Shown: positions 21,822 through 33,997, counted from the first letter of the stretch. The stretch: DNA of 64,000 nt from Watersipora subatra (GCF_963576615.1 NC_088712.1:54789114-54853113); one strand, 5' to 3'. Program-made: numbers and translations. Notes: generated from the sequence alone by a model not told the origin.

Positions 21822-22574
21822 TCTTCTATCTATATACATGTATATGTATTTCTCAAAGTATGTTTGTGGATCTGTCATTTCGGCTATATCGCACACTGAT
21901 TATTTTACTGATGCAGCCACGCGTTACGATGCCTGTTAAAAAATATTTTTCGCAAGGTTTGATTAGTATATCTTGGGCCAAGGCCAATTCTTCTCGCGCG
22001 GACATTCATATTGTTTCCGTATCGTCGTATTCAAAGTTTTGGTGGATAGCTTCTGGTGGAACAGTTACCTTTTTTATACACACGCATCTATGCAAGAATT
22101 GTTATTATTAGTTCTACAAATTAAGGATTTTTATTTAGTTTTTTCAGTTCGTATTAATTGTATCATCACCGAATCATCTTTTATTGTATACGTAGCGAAA
22201 CCGACTTAATTTGGCTATTACTTGCTAATTATTTCACATTTAGAAAAGATTTCTATTAAAATCTTGGAATAAGCATCCATACCTAAGGGGATTTGATGTC
22301 GGACCCTACTTTTCATCAGTCCGACGCCCTGCCCAATAAGCCACAGAGATTGAGTCAGTTACTTGCCGATATAAGTCGCTATATGGGAGCACATACCCAA
22401 TGGCTTTGCATGCCACACACGGTGATTGCGTAAGTAAATGATAGTCATTGATTAGCTTACAAAACTTTTCCATTGGCAGTGTGCCAGGCTAATAGCAAGT
22501 GGCAGATAACTCTCATTACTTCTCATTGTTTATAAGCTGATTTTAAATACCCGAACAACGGGTAGCACAGCTAG
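21822..22574 (+). mobile_element. Helitron-like non-autonomous element
   Basis: The 3' end has the Helitron signature: a hairpin ACCCG-AACAA-CGGGT at 22549-22563, then AGCACAG, then CTAG at 22571-22574 followed by T. The proposed 5' end is TC-rich (TCTATCTATATACATG) and leads into TTTCTCAAAGTATGTTTGTG, a start I associate with animal Helitrons. The exact first base is uncertain. No Rep/helicase frame is present. Internal sequence at 22005-22250 recurs at about 63370-63600. Confidence 0.55.
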
Positions 22575-23143
22575 TATATCTCATATATATATACAGTGTA
22601 TATATATATACATGTATAGGCAAATCTGGGCAGAGTGCTCAATAATAAAATCAGAGCAAGTTGAAATCAGTAAAACTGACTATAACTTTAGATAAAACAC
22701 TATTACTAATGGTTTCATGCTTGCCAAGAAGATTGCTCTTAGCAAGCACGAAACTTAGATATTTATTTATACACAATCTATATACTTCCATGTATATATA
22801 AATATATATATTTGTATGCATATAGGTAAATATATGCATAAGGATGTATATACATATATATATACGTGCCTACCACTCAATCTTTCTCACCCATCACCAT
22901 CTGCTTCAACTCATAAACCGTAAAAATCTTGAGTCCCTTTACAAGCTTGCTGCGATGCACTGTTAATTTCAACCGAGAACAACAAAGTAAGCAGTATGTA
23001 CAATATACAGTAATGAGAAAAGGCCCTAGAAGTGAGAGTTATCTTCTCACAATTTTCTAACAATTTGCTTCAACAGGTACAGAACTATATAACAATATAA
23101 TCACCGAAGCTTTCGAAAACAAACAGCGAACTTGCATTGTATC
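22575..23143. other. Non-coding, TA-rich microsatellite region
   Basis: TATATA runs occur at 22580-22620 and 22790-22865. No gene or transposon end is recognised otherwise. Confidence 0.5.
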
Positions 23144-23266
23144 CAGGTCTGCCAACTCTCACTCATTGGGGGTGAGACTCACGCAATCACACCAAAGAAA
23201 AAATGAAAATGCGTGAGATTTTTGCCCCAATTTCCACAATTTTATATATACTATCATTGATACATC
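23144..23266 (+). mobile_element. MITE-like repeat, 5' part, split by LTR element
   Basis: It starts CAGGTCTGCCAACTCTCAC and breaks at ACATC where the LTR retrotransposon begins. The remaining 3' part is at 31724-31783, ending TTGGGTTGGCAAGCCTG. The terminal CAGG(T/C)CTGCCAAC sequences are inverted repeats. Uninterrupted relatives lie at 32899-33075 and 33834-33997. Confidence 0.85.
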
Positions 23267-23379
23267 TGAAGAAAACTTGCAAGAGTGGGGTGGAGACAAT
23301 TCTTATTTTTATTTATTGCGCTGTAACCAACGCTGCCGTCGATACAACCTGCTGAAACCAACTCACTTGTGCTCTGTTG

Positions 23380-23930
23380 AACCCAACAGAGTGCGCTGAA
23401 CCTAACGCTGCCGACTGTACAACCTGTCGAAACCAACAGGAGGGAGCTAAACCCAACTCACTTGTGTTCTGCTGAAACCAACAGAGTGCGCTGAAATCAA
23501 CGCTACAACCTGCTGAACCCAACATCAGAGAGCTGAAACCAACTCACTTGTGCTCTGCTGAAACCAACTCACTTGTGCTCTGCTGAACCAACAGAGTGCG
23601 CTGAACCCAACGCTGCCGACTGTACAACCTGCCGAAACCAACAGGAGGGAGCTGAACCCAACTCGCTTGTGTTCTGCTAAAACCAACAGAGTGCGCTGAA
23701 ACCAACGCTACAACCTGCCGAACCCAACAGGAGGAGGCTGAAACCAACTCACTCATGCTCTGCTGAACCCAACAGAGTGCGCTGAACCCAACGCTGCTGA
23801 CTGTACAACCTGCCGAAACCAACATGAGGCAGCTGAACCCAACTCGCTTGTGTTCTGCTGAAACCAACAGAGTGCGCTGAAATCAACGCTGCTGACTGTA
23901 CAACCTGCTGAAACCAACAGAAGGGAACAC
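23380..23930 (-). repeat. About 95-bp tandem units inside the left LTR
   Basis: The marker ACCAACAGAGTGCGCTGAA recurs near 23383, 23477, 23587, 23682, 23770 and 23865. The right LTR has only two (30611 and 30706). LTRs are identical when inserted, so the copy number changed in one or both after insertion. Confidence 0.9.
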
Positions 23931-24597
23931 AACTCTTGTAAGGATAATTATTTAATTATCCAATTTAGTTGTAGTAATTTTGTGTGAGCTCTCTGTTAGT
24001 GACGATTATAAACGATATTTCTCCATCAATAACGACTTTATCATAGTAATACTAATCATGCATCTAATTCAAGAGTCAAACCCAAGCTGAACTGCCTAAA
24101 AATTATTGGCAATATTTATATTGCATAAGTGACTGGCCTAGAGATTGACGGTTATCGTTCAAACGGACCAATCATATAGTCTTGCTGACTGCCGAGTATC
24201 TAAGAATTTTCACATACAGAACAATAAAAAATTATTGCTAGACAATGAGCCATTGTAGCGTAACAATGTAAACACTAACAAAAAGCCCAGAAAAATTATA
24301 CATGTACTGGGTAGCAAACAGACATATTTCGATAACGAAAAGGGCTAATTACAAAATCTTATCTCGAGAAAACGTAGAACAAAAACGGAAACAATATTGT
24401 TTAAGTAAACTTAAACCACTAACGATTAATTATAACAGAAACTTAGAATATTTTGACATGTAACCATGAACATAAAAAATGTCTTCCAATGAGTGAACGG
24501 TAAGAAATAATTTACAGAAGATTGTGTAAAAATCTTAATACATGGCGTCCGCTATCTTTTCTAGGTCAACCACTGTCCCAGAAGTCCCTTCTCTATA

Positions 24598-25416
24598 CAG
24601 TGAAACTCGGATAAATCGCCCTCGGATATATCGAACACATGGTTAACTCGAATGGATTTGCTTGGTCCGTTCCCACGCAATGATAAATGGCTTTAGATAA
24701 CTCGACCGAAACTCCGTTAACTCGAACAGTTTTTTGCCAAACGGCTACCGAGACGGTTGTTACATGTACTATCGCTTTAGAATATCACTTTATTCCAAGC
24801 CATAGAGATAAACAACGACTTTTAGTAGTTCTTAGGCCTCGTTATTACCAACATCGGCAAATATTTTCATTAACGACTTTTCTAAAGGTTTGCAAAAAGC
24901 AAATTTTACCAAACATCCCGCTTAGCGATAAGCCCTCTGAAAGCAAGAAAAGCGAGGTAAAATTTGGATAACTTTAAAGTGATATCGGCAAAATTGATAA
25001 TGGGTTTTTAATAGTAAAGCAGTTTTGTAATAACTGACTTACTGCAAAATTGATCTTGGTTAAAACGCTCGGTAGAAAAATATGTATGTATTTTTTCTGA
25101 GCGTTTTAACCGCGATCAAGTTTTGCCAATTTTAATCTGAGAACGCCCTGGCAGTCACATCACCTAAAGCAACAAACAAATCTCAAGTGATAGAAAAATA
25201 TCTATACTTTCTGATTAAAAATATTTAAAACTTCACACGAGAGACCCTTTAACTTGCAACAAGCAATCTATGCTTTTGATTGATATATAGTTTGTATATG
25301 TACATGTATCTACTGATAAATACGTGCACTTATGACTGTCCTGATAACTTGAACGCTCTAATAACTCGAACACTTTTGCTCGGTCCCTTGAAGTTTGAGT
25401 TATCCGTGTTTCACTG
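24598..25416. mobile_element. TA-flanked MITE inside the left LTR
   Basis: Inverted ends CAGTGAAACTCGGATAA and TTATCCGTGTTTCACTG, bordered by TA (24596-24597 and 25417-25418), mark a pogo/Tigger or other Tc1-mariner-like non-autonomous element. The right LTR lacks it and reads straight through CTCTATATATATCGCC, confirming insertion after the LTRs formed. A second copy starts at 63876. Confidence 0.93.
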
Positions 25417-26035
25417 TATATATCGCCTAAGTCACCTTTTCCTCTTATCGGTCTATTATGCTTTTCTGCGCCGGGTGTCCGAAGCGCTTTGATGAGCCTG
25501 ACGTCCATGGGACCGATAGCATCCAAATAAGACAATTCTTCGGAGTTATTCCACCATGGTCTTTTTCATGGCCACCACTCCTTTCATAAAGTTTGTTCTT
25601 GTGCATTAATGGCGGGAAGTCTTCTTCGGATGCTATGTAGCCATTCGTTAATGGCGGATTACTAATTTTTATAACACCACTCTCCCCTAAGTCTTGATTC
25701 TGTCCCAAAATCGGTCTATCTGGTGGTGAAACACGCTTCATCCTATTTAGCTAATAACCAGAGAGATGTGCAGGCTGTTTGACATTCCGGCCAGATCGAC
25801 GTGCGGCCAAAGTTGCCCCCTCTTCTACCGTTACTGGAGGGTCATTCTCCTCTGGGAGAGAATCCTGGTGGTCTTGCACTGATCCCGACACTGGCTCATT
25901 CAAGTCTCCTCGATAAAGCTTAATCCTGCCCTCATGCTGAACTGTCAGTTTGCCTCTTCACTCCATCTGGTAGGTCTGGAATGGGAGTACCTTAGTTATG
26001 GAATATGGCCCGACATATTTAGGCTGTAACTTAGC

Positions 26036-27457
26036 TCATCGACCCTTTCCTTTAAAATATGACTTGAGCCAGACTCTATCGCCAATCACAAACTTGGACT
26101 CTTCGTCACTGTCATCAGTTCTAGGTGCACGGAATTGTTGCTGTCGTAGTCTCTCATGCACTGTCTGTAGATCATTCTGCAGAAGAACTGCGTACTCATT
26201 TTCAGAGCAGTCTACACTAGTTGGATAGTTGAGGAGTAGATCATGGGGCAGGGGTGTCTCTCTACCAAGCATGTGGTAGTTTGGAGTCTCACCAGTACTC
26301 GAATGGGGGGTGGCACGCACTGCACGCATAATCTGGGGAGCCAGTCGATCCCATTCCAAGTGTTCTGATTCAGCGAGCATAGCTCTCAGAGAGTTTCCCA
26401 TTGTTCGGTTCAACCTCTCGACCACAGAGTTTCCTTGAGGGTGGTATGGAGCGGACTGCGTTTTGTCACAATTCCACAGCTTACAACATTCAGCAAGCAA
26501 CTCCGATTGAAATTGTGACCCCTGGTCTGTGTGGATGATTTCTGGTATGCCAAAATAGCTAAAGATCCACTCATCCAACACACGAGCCACTGTGCTGGCC
26601 TGTCCATCTGGAATGGGGATGGCATCATACCATCTCGTAAAGTGATCAGCCAGCACCAAAATTTCTGTATTCCCTCGTGTAGTCTCCGGTAGTGGACCAC
26701 ACAGGTCTACAGCGATAATCTGCCAGGGACTTCCTGCCCAGAGTTTGTTCCTAGTATTGTGGCTCTTATGAGAGGCAGGCTTGAACTTCTGACATGGTAT
26801 GCAGGCTTGGATCCACTGCCTCACTTGACTTGTCATGCCTGGCCAATACCACCTTTGACGCACTACCACCAACGTTTTGTTGAAACCTAGATGTGCTTCT
26901 GCATGTGTGGCCTGTATAACTTCAGCCCTCATGCTCATTGGGCAGACTGTCCTCCACATCCGCGAGCTTCTCTGAGGCAGATTTACCTGTAGCACACCCT
27001 CTTCAGTTAACCTCAAATGCTCCCAAAGCCTGAGCAGCTTTTGTGCATGCCAACCAAGCTCTCTACCGGAAATGGTAGTCTGTTCCCTCACAGCCTGATA
27101 AACATCTTTGATTTGCTCATCTATCTTCTGCGCCTGAGCAATATCAATGACATCAATCCTCTCCTGAGTAGCACACGCAGCTGTGGAGCAATCCAAAGGT
27201 TGGCTGTCAACCTGTAGTTGTTGTATCATTGGTTTCTGATTAGGGAACATTCTTTGGCACTGCTGGCAATCATGGCAGACCTGCCGGCTGAGTTCATCGA
27301 CATTGCAGTGTTTCAAACCTTTGCGGTGCAGCAGTGGGAAGTTATACTCCATCAATATCTCCAACCATCGTGCTAACTGACCTGCAGGATTGGGCATACG
27401 GAGAAGCCAGGGTAATGAGGCATGGTCGGTACGAATGGTGAATTCCCTTCCAAACAA
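26036..27457 (-). pseudogene. RNase H end plus integrase ORF
   Basis: The 473-codon frame is the best preserved part of the minus-strand gypsy element. Residues 1-60 finish RNase H (FTIRTDHASLPWLL, then LSR). An integrase zinc module follows (HAEAHLGF ... CIPCQKF). The DDE core has Asp in AVDLCGPL, Asp in IIHTDQGSQF and Glu in NSVVERLNRTMG. The end, FVIGDRVWLKSYFKGKGR, precedes a stop. A GPY/F-like continuation (KYVGPYSITKVL) lies beyond it in the same region. The frame is open, but the element as a whole is broken. Confidence 0.9.
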
Positions 27458-27578
27458 GAGGACGGAAATGCTTCACAGCGTTAATGATGGCCAGAAGCTC
27501 CTGACGAGTGACACAGTGGTTCCTTTGCTCTTTAGTATACTTTTTAGAAAAATAGGCAATGACTCGCTCATGGCCATC

Positions 27579-28226
27579 CTAGATTTGTGACAGAACTGCT
27601 CCGGTGCCAACCCCACTGGCATCTGTGTCTAAGAGGAAGGACAGTGAATGGTTCGGGTAGGCAAGGATGGGTGCGGAGGTGAGTCTCTCCTTAAGCTCTT
27701 GGAACGCCAGCTTACATTTTTCTGTCCATTCAAACCTTGCATGCTTCGAACTGAACTGGCTCAATGGTCGGCTGATGTCAGAGTAATTGTGGATAAACCT
27801 CCAATAGTATCCGCAAGTGCCCAAAAAGGCCCTCACATCCTTTTTGTGACGAGGTACTGGCCATTCCTTTACAGCAGTAACCTTGCTCTCTTCAGTCTCC
27901 ACCCTGCTAGCACTTACGACATGCCATAGGTAGTGGACTTTATCAGCAAACAATCTGCACTTTGCTAACTTTAGCTTCAGCCCAGCTTCTTGCAGCCTTA
28001 CAAACACCTCTTTTAGATGCTCCAAATGGCTATCTAAATTCTTAGAGAACACAATAATGTCATCAAGGTAGATTAATAGTGTCTTCCAATGCAATCCTCT
28101 TAACACAGTCTCCATCAGTCTTTCAAAGGTAGACGGAGCTGAGGTCAAACCAAACGGGAGAACTTGCCACTCCCATAATCCTGATCGTGTGGCGAAGGCA
28201 GCCTTTTCCTTTGCAGCATCTTTCAT
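27579..28226 (-). pseudogene. Reverse transcriptase and start of RNase H
   Basis: The frame contains LPFGLTSAPSTFERLM, the catalytic LIYLDDIIVFS box intact, the thumb region with FLGTCGYYWRFI, and the RNase H start FLLDTDASGVGTGAVLSQ. The upstream fingers region (about 28230-28470) is present only in broken frames with stops, and another stop separates this ORF from the integrase ORF. Confidence 0.9.
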
Positions 28227-28470
28227 TTCAACTTGCCAGTAGCCGCTAGTGAGGTCCAGAGTGCTGAAAAGACGGCTGCCCCCAAAGCATCATGGGTGTC
28301 ATCTATTCGGGGTAGCGGGTAGGCATCCTTGTGAGTGACCTCATTAAGCTTACGGTAGTCAACGCAGAATCGACAGCTACCGCCCTTTTTTGCACTAACA
28401 CCACTAGGGAGCTCCAGGCACCATGTCCTTCCCGGATCAGGCCCTGTCCTTGCAATTCCTTGACTTGCTT

Positions 28471-29400
28471 TTATATCTTGGCTTCCTGAGCCGTCCTATG
28501 TCGATAAGGTCGCTGTTTTAAGGGATTTGCTCCTGGCACTAGTGGAATACCATGTTTAATCACATTAGTCTTGCCTAAGTCATATTGAGAGCTACTGAAC
28601 GCACTCTGATGCTCTGTTATTAGCGCCTGAACTTTGTGCTTCTCCTTGGGGCTAAACCCTTGACAACTCTTTTCTACTAGCGTCGTGAAGTGTTCAGGCA
28701 GCTGGCCACGGCTAGCTGACTCTGTAGGTGCCGGTCTAGTTAGATTAGCAGCCATACACGTAGCCACTATTTTCCCCGCTGGAATTCCTGATCGGTGTTT
28801 TTCCTGATCGGTGTAGTTCATCAGTCTCAGGTGAACTTGTTGCTCAACAGGATCTTGAACAGTGGTGGTGACAAGCACCCCTGGCACCCTATCGGCTGAT
28901 TCAATGCAAGCAGTTCCTTGAACCCACTTAGTGCTAAGCCGTGCCATGCTAAACTTCTCTGTGCGGGGAGGCAACACTGTGTCCTGGCGGACCTGAACAT
29001 TCACCTTCAATAGGTTTCCCTGGTTGTCACAGCACCTGACCGCTGAATCTCTGATCTTCAACTGAGCATTTTGAAAATCTAAAAGGCACTGATGGTTCTC
29101 GAAAAAGTCTCATCCAAGCAGACTAGCATTGTCGATATCCACTATGACAAACTGGTGACTTATCTTCTGAGTTCCCAACTGAAACTGTATATAGCTTAAG
29201 CCCTGCAGTTGAATCTCGGTACCATCTGCCAAAATATCTTGCCCGAGTACCAGTGGGAGTTTGGTGCAGCTCTAAGCCGAAAGTTTCTGGAGCTCTTCAA
29301 GTGGAAAGGCAGACTGGGTGCACCCGCTGTGCAACAGCATAACGTTCTTTTCCTGATCTATAGTGACAGGAACATAATAAGCAGTTGTCATATGGTCACC
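28471..29400 (-). pseudogene. Protease and pol N-terminal region, broken
   Basis: Near 29310-29345 on the minus strand the frame reads NVMLLHSGCTQSAFPL, where a retropepsin normally has Asp before Ser/Thr-Gly. The catalytic Asp is His here. Stops occur near 29270 and 29110. From 29061 to 28471 a 196-codon frame links protease to RT (…PLVPGANPLKQRPYRH), the typical start of gypsy RT. Confidence 0.75.
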
Positions 29401-29499
29401 ATGTAATTGGCATTTGCCCAGGTTTAAAGGTATTTGTTCAAAGGGCCCTGGGCCTATGACCCCTGGACCTTGGAGTTTCCCCCCCGTTGAAGCCTTGTT

Positions 29500-30432
29500 G
29501 GAGCCTTTAGTAGGACAATTTCAAGCAGTATGACCAATCTGTTGACAAGCGTAGCACTTCCTATTATCAGGCTCTGAGCGGTTATTAGGGGGCCCACGTC
29601 GCTGTCTTTGTTGTACCAACATTTCCAGCATCTGCTTTTGCCCTTCAGCAATTTGCTTCTGTCCTTCTGCAAGTTGCTGCACTAGGGTTTGCATGCTGGC
29701 CTGTGTACCCTGCATCATGGCCATCATTTTGTCAGAAAGGTTTGACAATGACTCAGTCGCATCTAGTTGATTCATCTTTTGCTCAACGCTTGGATTAGCT
29801 TCATGAATCCTACGGACAGCCTCTTCCAAGCTATGAGGTGGTTGTGCTTTAAACAGCCAAGCTGCTTGAGAGCTTGGAGGTAGCATAGCAATTAACTCCC
29901 TCATGGCATGTCGGTCCACCGACTGGCGTTCCATTTTGGGGAATGCCTTACTTACGAGTTTACAAAGTTTGTCTGAGAAAAAGAATACATTATCCCCCGG
30001 CCTCAGCCGCAGCGTTTCAAGCACAGCCATTGCGTTTTTCATGCTAATAGAGTGGTTGGCCACTAGTTTGTCTCTCAACTCTAGGTAGTTACCACCATGT
30101 AAATTTATACCAGCTGAGCCCATCACTGACAGTCGGAGACGGATAGCCATTTTTCCAACAGACTACCCATTATGCATGGCTATGTTCTCAAATAGCTCCA
30201 GAACATCTTCCACATCAGTAAAGCCATCAAAAACAGGTGGAGCAATTGCAGGTGCGTGCCTGGTACGCACTAATTCCGCCATGCCTCTGACTTCATTCAT
30301 CATATGCCTCATGTCATCATTTTGAGGGCGCATGGCTGGGCGCCGCATGGCTGCATCCTCCTGAGTAGCCATCCCAGCCTCTGCATCATTCAAGTTTGCC
30401 ACATAGGGTGCTACAGGTGTGCTATCCTCCAT
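29500..30432 (-). pseudogene. gag of the gypsy element, split by stops
   Basis: Gag begins at ATG 30432-30430 (MEDSTPVAPYV) and contains PPVFDGFTDVEDVLELFE. After a stop at 30163 it continues in frame 30150-29521 with a capsid region (AVLETLRLRPGDNVFFFSDK) and a Gln/Lys-rich heptad-like region. It ends with the zinc knuckle CYACQQIGHTA, where a stop interrupts the CX2CX4HX4C motif before the last Cys. It lies directly inside the 5' LTR. Confidence 0.8.
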
Positions 30433-30476
30433 GTTTGTTCTGATTTTGGACCAGAATATCCCACTGCTGCCACCAG

Positions 30477-31724
30477 TGAAAAAACTCGCAAGAGTGGGGT
30501 GGAGACAACTCTTATTTTTATTTATTGCGCTGTAACCAACGCTGCCGTCAATACAACCTGCTGAACCCAACAGGAGGCAGCTAAACCCAACTCGCTTGTG
30601 TTTTGCTGAAACCAACAGAATGCGCTGAAACCAACGCTGCTGACTGTACAACCTGCTGAAACCAACAGGAGGCAGCTGAACCCAACTCGCTTGTGTTCTG
30701 CTGAAACCAACAGAGTGCGCTGAAATCAACGCTACTGACTGTACAGCCTGCTGAAACCAACAGAAGGGAACACAACTCTTGTAAGGATAATTATTTAATT
30801 ATCCAATTTAGTTGTAGTAATTTTGTGTGAGCTCTCTGTTAGTGACGATTATAAACGATATTTCTCCATCAATAACGACTTTATTATAGTAATACTAATC
30901 ATGCATCTAATTCAAGAGTCAAACCCAAACTGAACTGCCTAAAAATTATTGGCAGTATTTATATTACATAAGCGACTGGCCTAGAGATTGACGGTTATCG
31001 TTCAAACGGACCAATCATATAGTCTTGCTGACTGCCAAGTTTCTAAGAATTTTCACATACAGAACAATAAAAAATTATTGCTAGACAATGAGCCATTGTA
31101 GCGTAGCAATCTAAACACAAACAGAAAGCCCAGAAAATTCTACATATACTGGGTAGCAAACAGTAATTGTAAAAAAACAATAAGAAATATTTCGATAACA
31201 AAAAGAGCTAATTGCAAAGTCTTATTTCGAGAAAACGTAGAACAAAAACGGAAACAATATTGTTTAAGTAATCTTAAACCACTAACGATTAATTATAACA
31301 GAAACTTAGAATATTTTGACATGTAACCATGAACATAAAAATGTCTTCCAATGAGTGAACGGTAAGAAATAAATTACAGAAGATTGTTCACTGCGTAAAA
31401 ATCTTAATACATGGCGTCCGTTATCTTTTCTCGGTCAACCACTGTCCCAGAAGTCCCTTCTCTATATATATCGCCTAAGTCACCTTTTCCTCTTATCGGT
31501 CTATTATGCTTTTCTGCGCCGGGTGTCCGAAGCGCCTTGATGAGCCTGACGTCCATGGGATCGATAGCATCCAAATAAGACAATTCTTCGGAGTTATTCC
31601 CCCATGGTCTTTTTCATGGCCACCACTCCTTTCATAGAGTTTGTTCTTGTGCATCAATGGCGAGAAGTCTTCCTCGGATGCTATGTAGTCATTCGTTAAT
31701 GGCGGATTACAAATTTTTATAACA
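30477..31724 (-). repeat. 5' LTR of the gypsy element (right)
   Basis: This is the shorter partner of the left LTR, with two 95-bp units (about 30560-30770) and no MITE. Its inner edge is next to the primer-binding region and gag; its outer edge abuts the ACATC target copy. Confidence 0.9.
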
Positions 31725-31783
31725 CATCAATTGTCCCAAAACCCAATCTCAAGCATTGCCCCACTCTTGGGTTGGCAAGCCTG
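31724..31783 (+). mobile_element. MITE-like repeat, 3' part after the LTR element
   Basis: ACATCAATTGTCCCAAAACCC through GGGTTGGCAAGCCTG continues the repeat interrupted at 23266. Together the two parts match the intact copies downstream. Confidence 0.85.
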
Positions 31784-32760
31784 ATTGTATCATGTATGTA
31801 TTGTTCAACCATAGATATAATCAACCATAGAAATAATATATAAAGGTTTATCATATTTATGTGTTCAATTAAAAGCAAATTTGAGCAACCAATAATTTAT
31901 TTCATCATACTGAAATAGTTTCCAGCGTTTATTCGAAGATGACTTGACCACGCGGACAGCACGAAGTTACGAATTTGAAGTTGTAATAAAAGTTATGACC
32001 CAGGTATGGCCATGCGTGCCAATTTTTCCGTTGGTTTATACTGAAGTCACAAAATGAACGACAAACACATACAGTGATTATTCGACCAGAATTGTCGGAG
32101 CTGTGCAACACGCCAAAATCGCCGATGGACCGATTTTAATTAGCTAAACAAATTATTAGCAAGTGCGATTTCGGCTTTAGCAATTGTTAGTCAAATACGC
32201 GTATTACCACACACAACAAAAGTGCAATTCAACATAATGCATACAATGCAACTGCCTAGATTGCCCTATTGTTAGTTTTTATCGTTCGGACACCACGGTG
32301 ACGCATTGTCTTTTAATAGCATATCTATTTGGGCATAGATGACGACCAATGAGATGTCAGTAAAATTATTTTGACAGGTAAATGATTTGAGGAGTAGCTG
32401 CCAAGCAAGACTAATACTGAAACGATGATGTTTTTTCTTGGTTTCTCTAAAGTATAGAATAGGATTTACTCCAATGATTGACTACACATCCAGAGTCAAT
32501 TGCCAACCCCAACCAAGAATTTTTGCTCCAACATTGACCTACATACCACGAAATGTTAGTCTCCGAGAACTTCTTCTCTGTTTTGTACGTTGACTATTGA
32601 ACGTTTGTTCCTAGCTCCTCTTTTCTTATAAAGCTGTTGGCCTCTTCCAATGAAGAGAACGCTGCCGACATTTTTTCACAATATCTCCCATCAAAATTCC
32701 CGGGAATCTTGTATCAAAACATGACTGTTTCGGTTTAACAGTAGGCTGTCTAAACATCAT
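31784..32760. other. Intergenic sequence, no gene recognised
   Basis: AT-rich sequence without splice-bounded coding similarity. A minus-strand frame at 31929-32111 has no recognisable motif. The segment 32710-32790 is repeated in direct orientation at about 33412-33490. Confidence 0.4.
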
Positions 32761-32768
32761 CTACGCCG

Positions 32769-32828
32769 AAATAGATCGTTTATAAATTTCACCAGTAAAA
32801 AAGATGAAATTTATAAACAATCTATTTC
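32769..32828. repeat. Hairpin with 24-bp arms
   Basis: GAAATAGATCGTTTATAAAT and its inverse ATTTATAAACAATCTATTTC face each other across a short AC-rich loop. A related half-site occurs at 33464-33486. Confidence 0.85.
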
Positions 32829-32898
32829 AGCAGCCAATCACAAGGCGTTGTCAATTTAGCAGCCAATCTCAGATTACCGCAGCTAAATCAAGTCAATG

Positions 32899-33075
32899 CA
32901 GGCCTGCCAACCCAAGAGTGGGGCAATGTGTGAGATTTGGTTTTGGGGCAATTGATGTATCAATGATGGTATATATAAAATTGTGGAAATTAGGGCACAA
33001 ATCTCATGCATTTTCATTTTTTCTTTGGGGTGATTGCGTGAGTCTCACGCCCAATGCGTTAGAGTTGGCAGGTAT
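32899..33075 (-). mobile_element. Intact MITE-like repeat, inverted copy
   Basis: This is the same 170-190 bp repeat as the one split by the gypsy element, in opposite orientation: it starts CAGGCCTGCCAACCCAAGAG and ends near TAGAGTTGGCAGG. It reads uninterrupted through the insertion point, giving an empty-site comparison. Confidence 0.85.
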
Positions 33076-33833
33076 GAGTCAATGTCATTTGTCATCCTAA
33101 CAACAAATTACCCGATCTCATGGGCTGTAGGGCCAAAAGTCTGACATCGCTGTTACAACTGATAATCAATAATATGGTAGCATAATATATAATAATATAA
33201 TAATAATATGTGGATTAATTAGTAAACATGTTCAAACATTCAATTTCTTATATTTCATTTTAGTATTACTTGATACAAGAATTAACACTGTTTTTCATTA
33301 TTTCAATTGTATTATTCTTTATGTAACTTTTTTATTTCACAACTCCAAAGGAATTAAAAGTAATTATATAAGAAAATCATATTGGAACCCCCTTACCGTC
33401 ACTAACAAGCTCAAAACATGACTTTTCAGTTTAACAATAAGCGGTCCAAGCGTCATTCATGCCGAAATAGATTGTTTATAAACTTCAGTTTTATCTTTAG
33501 CGCAACCAAGTCAGTTGCACCGTGTTTACTATGCCGAATTGCGTTAGTGAGTTTCTTGGGTGTCGCGTTATGTTATTAGGACTATATAAATTTCGAAAGC
33601 CGCTAGAATCGTGCGTGCGAATCATTTTTTAGCCAATTAAACACGTTTCGTCGATGATTTCGGTGCGCACGCACAGCTATGCAATTCTGTGAATTTCGGT
33701 GGAATAATTCTGTTTTCATTCATTTCGTGATTTTGGTCGAAACCGAACAAAATAAAACGGTACATGTAAAATGTAGAAACGTACCTTAAAATGTAGATCA
33801 TTATTATTGTGAAAGGTTGCGCGCATACCTACC

Positions 33834-33997
33834 AACTCTCACGCATTAGGCGTGACACCCACGCAATCACCCAAAAAAATGAAAATGCGTGAGATTTTTG
33901 CCCCAATTTCTACAATTTTATATACACTATCATTGGTACATCAATTGCCCCAAAACCAAATTTCACGCATTGCCCCACTCTTGGGGTGGCAGGTCTG
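33834..33997 (+). mobile_element. Intact MITE-like repeat, direct copy
   Basis: From CATACCTACCAACTCTCACG to GGTGGCAGGTCTG. It reads TCATTGGTACATCAATTGCC with a single ACATC at the position where the other copy holds the LTR element. Confidence 0.88.

Larger units (their letters stand above)
23267..25676 (-). repeat. 3' LTR of the gypsy element (left, with insert)
   Basis: It aligns with 30477-31724 from GCAAGAGTGGGGTGGAGACA to TTTTTATAACA. It contains a 95-bp tandem region at about 23380-23930 and a TA-flanked MITE at 24598-25416. Without the MITE it is about 1.6 kb. Confidence 0.9.
23267..31724 (-). mobile_element. Ty3/gypsy LTR retrotransposon, minus strand
   Basis: LTRs at 23267-25676 and 30477-31724 flank, in minus-strand order, gag, protease, reverse transcriptase, RNase H and integrase, the Ty3/gypsy order. 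The target duplication is ACATC or CATC (23262-23266 and 31724-31728; one base is ambiguous), and two paralogous repeats show the empty site. The left LTR is longer because it contains an 819-bp MITE and more copies of a 95-bp tandem unit. Stops interrupt gag, protease and RT, so the copy is inactive. The primer-binding-site region next to the 5' LTR reads TGGTGGCAGCAGTGGGATA on the minus strand. Confidence 0.95.

Noticed and set aside
24687..24971. 94-codon plus-strand open frame
   Set aside because: It lies entirely inside the TA-flanked MITE at 24598-25416, has no protein-family motif and uses the repeated inverted-end sequence.
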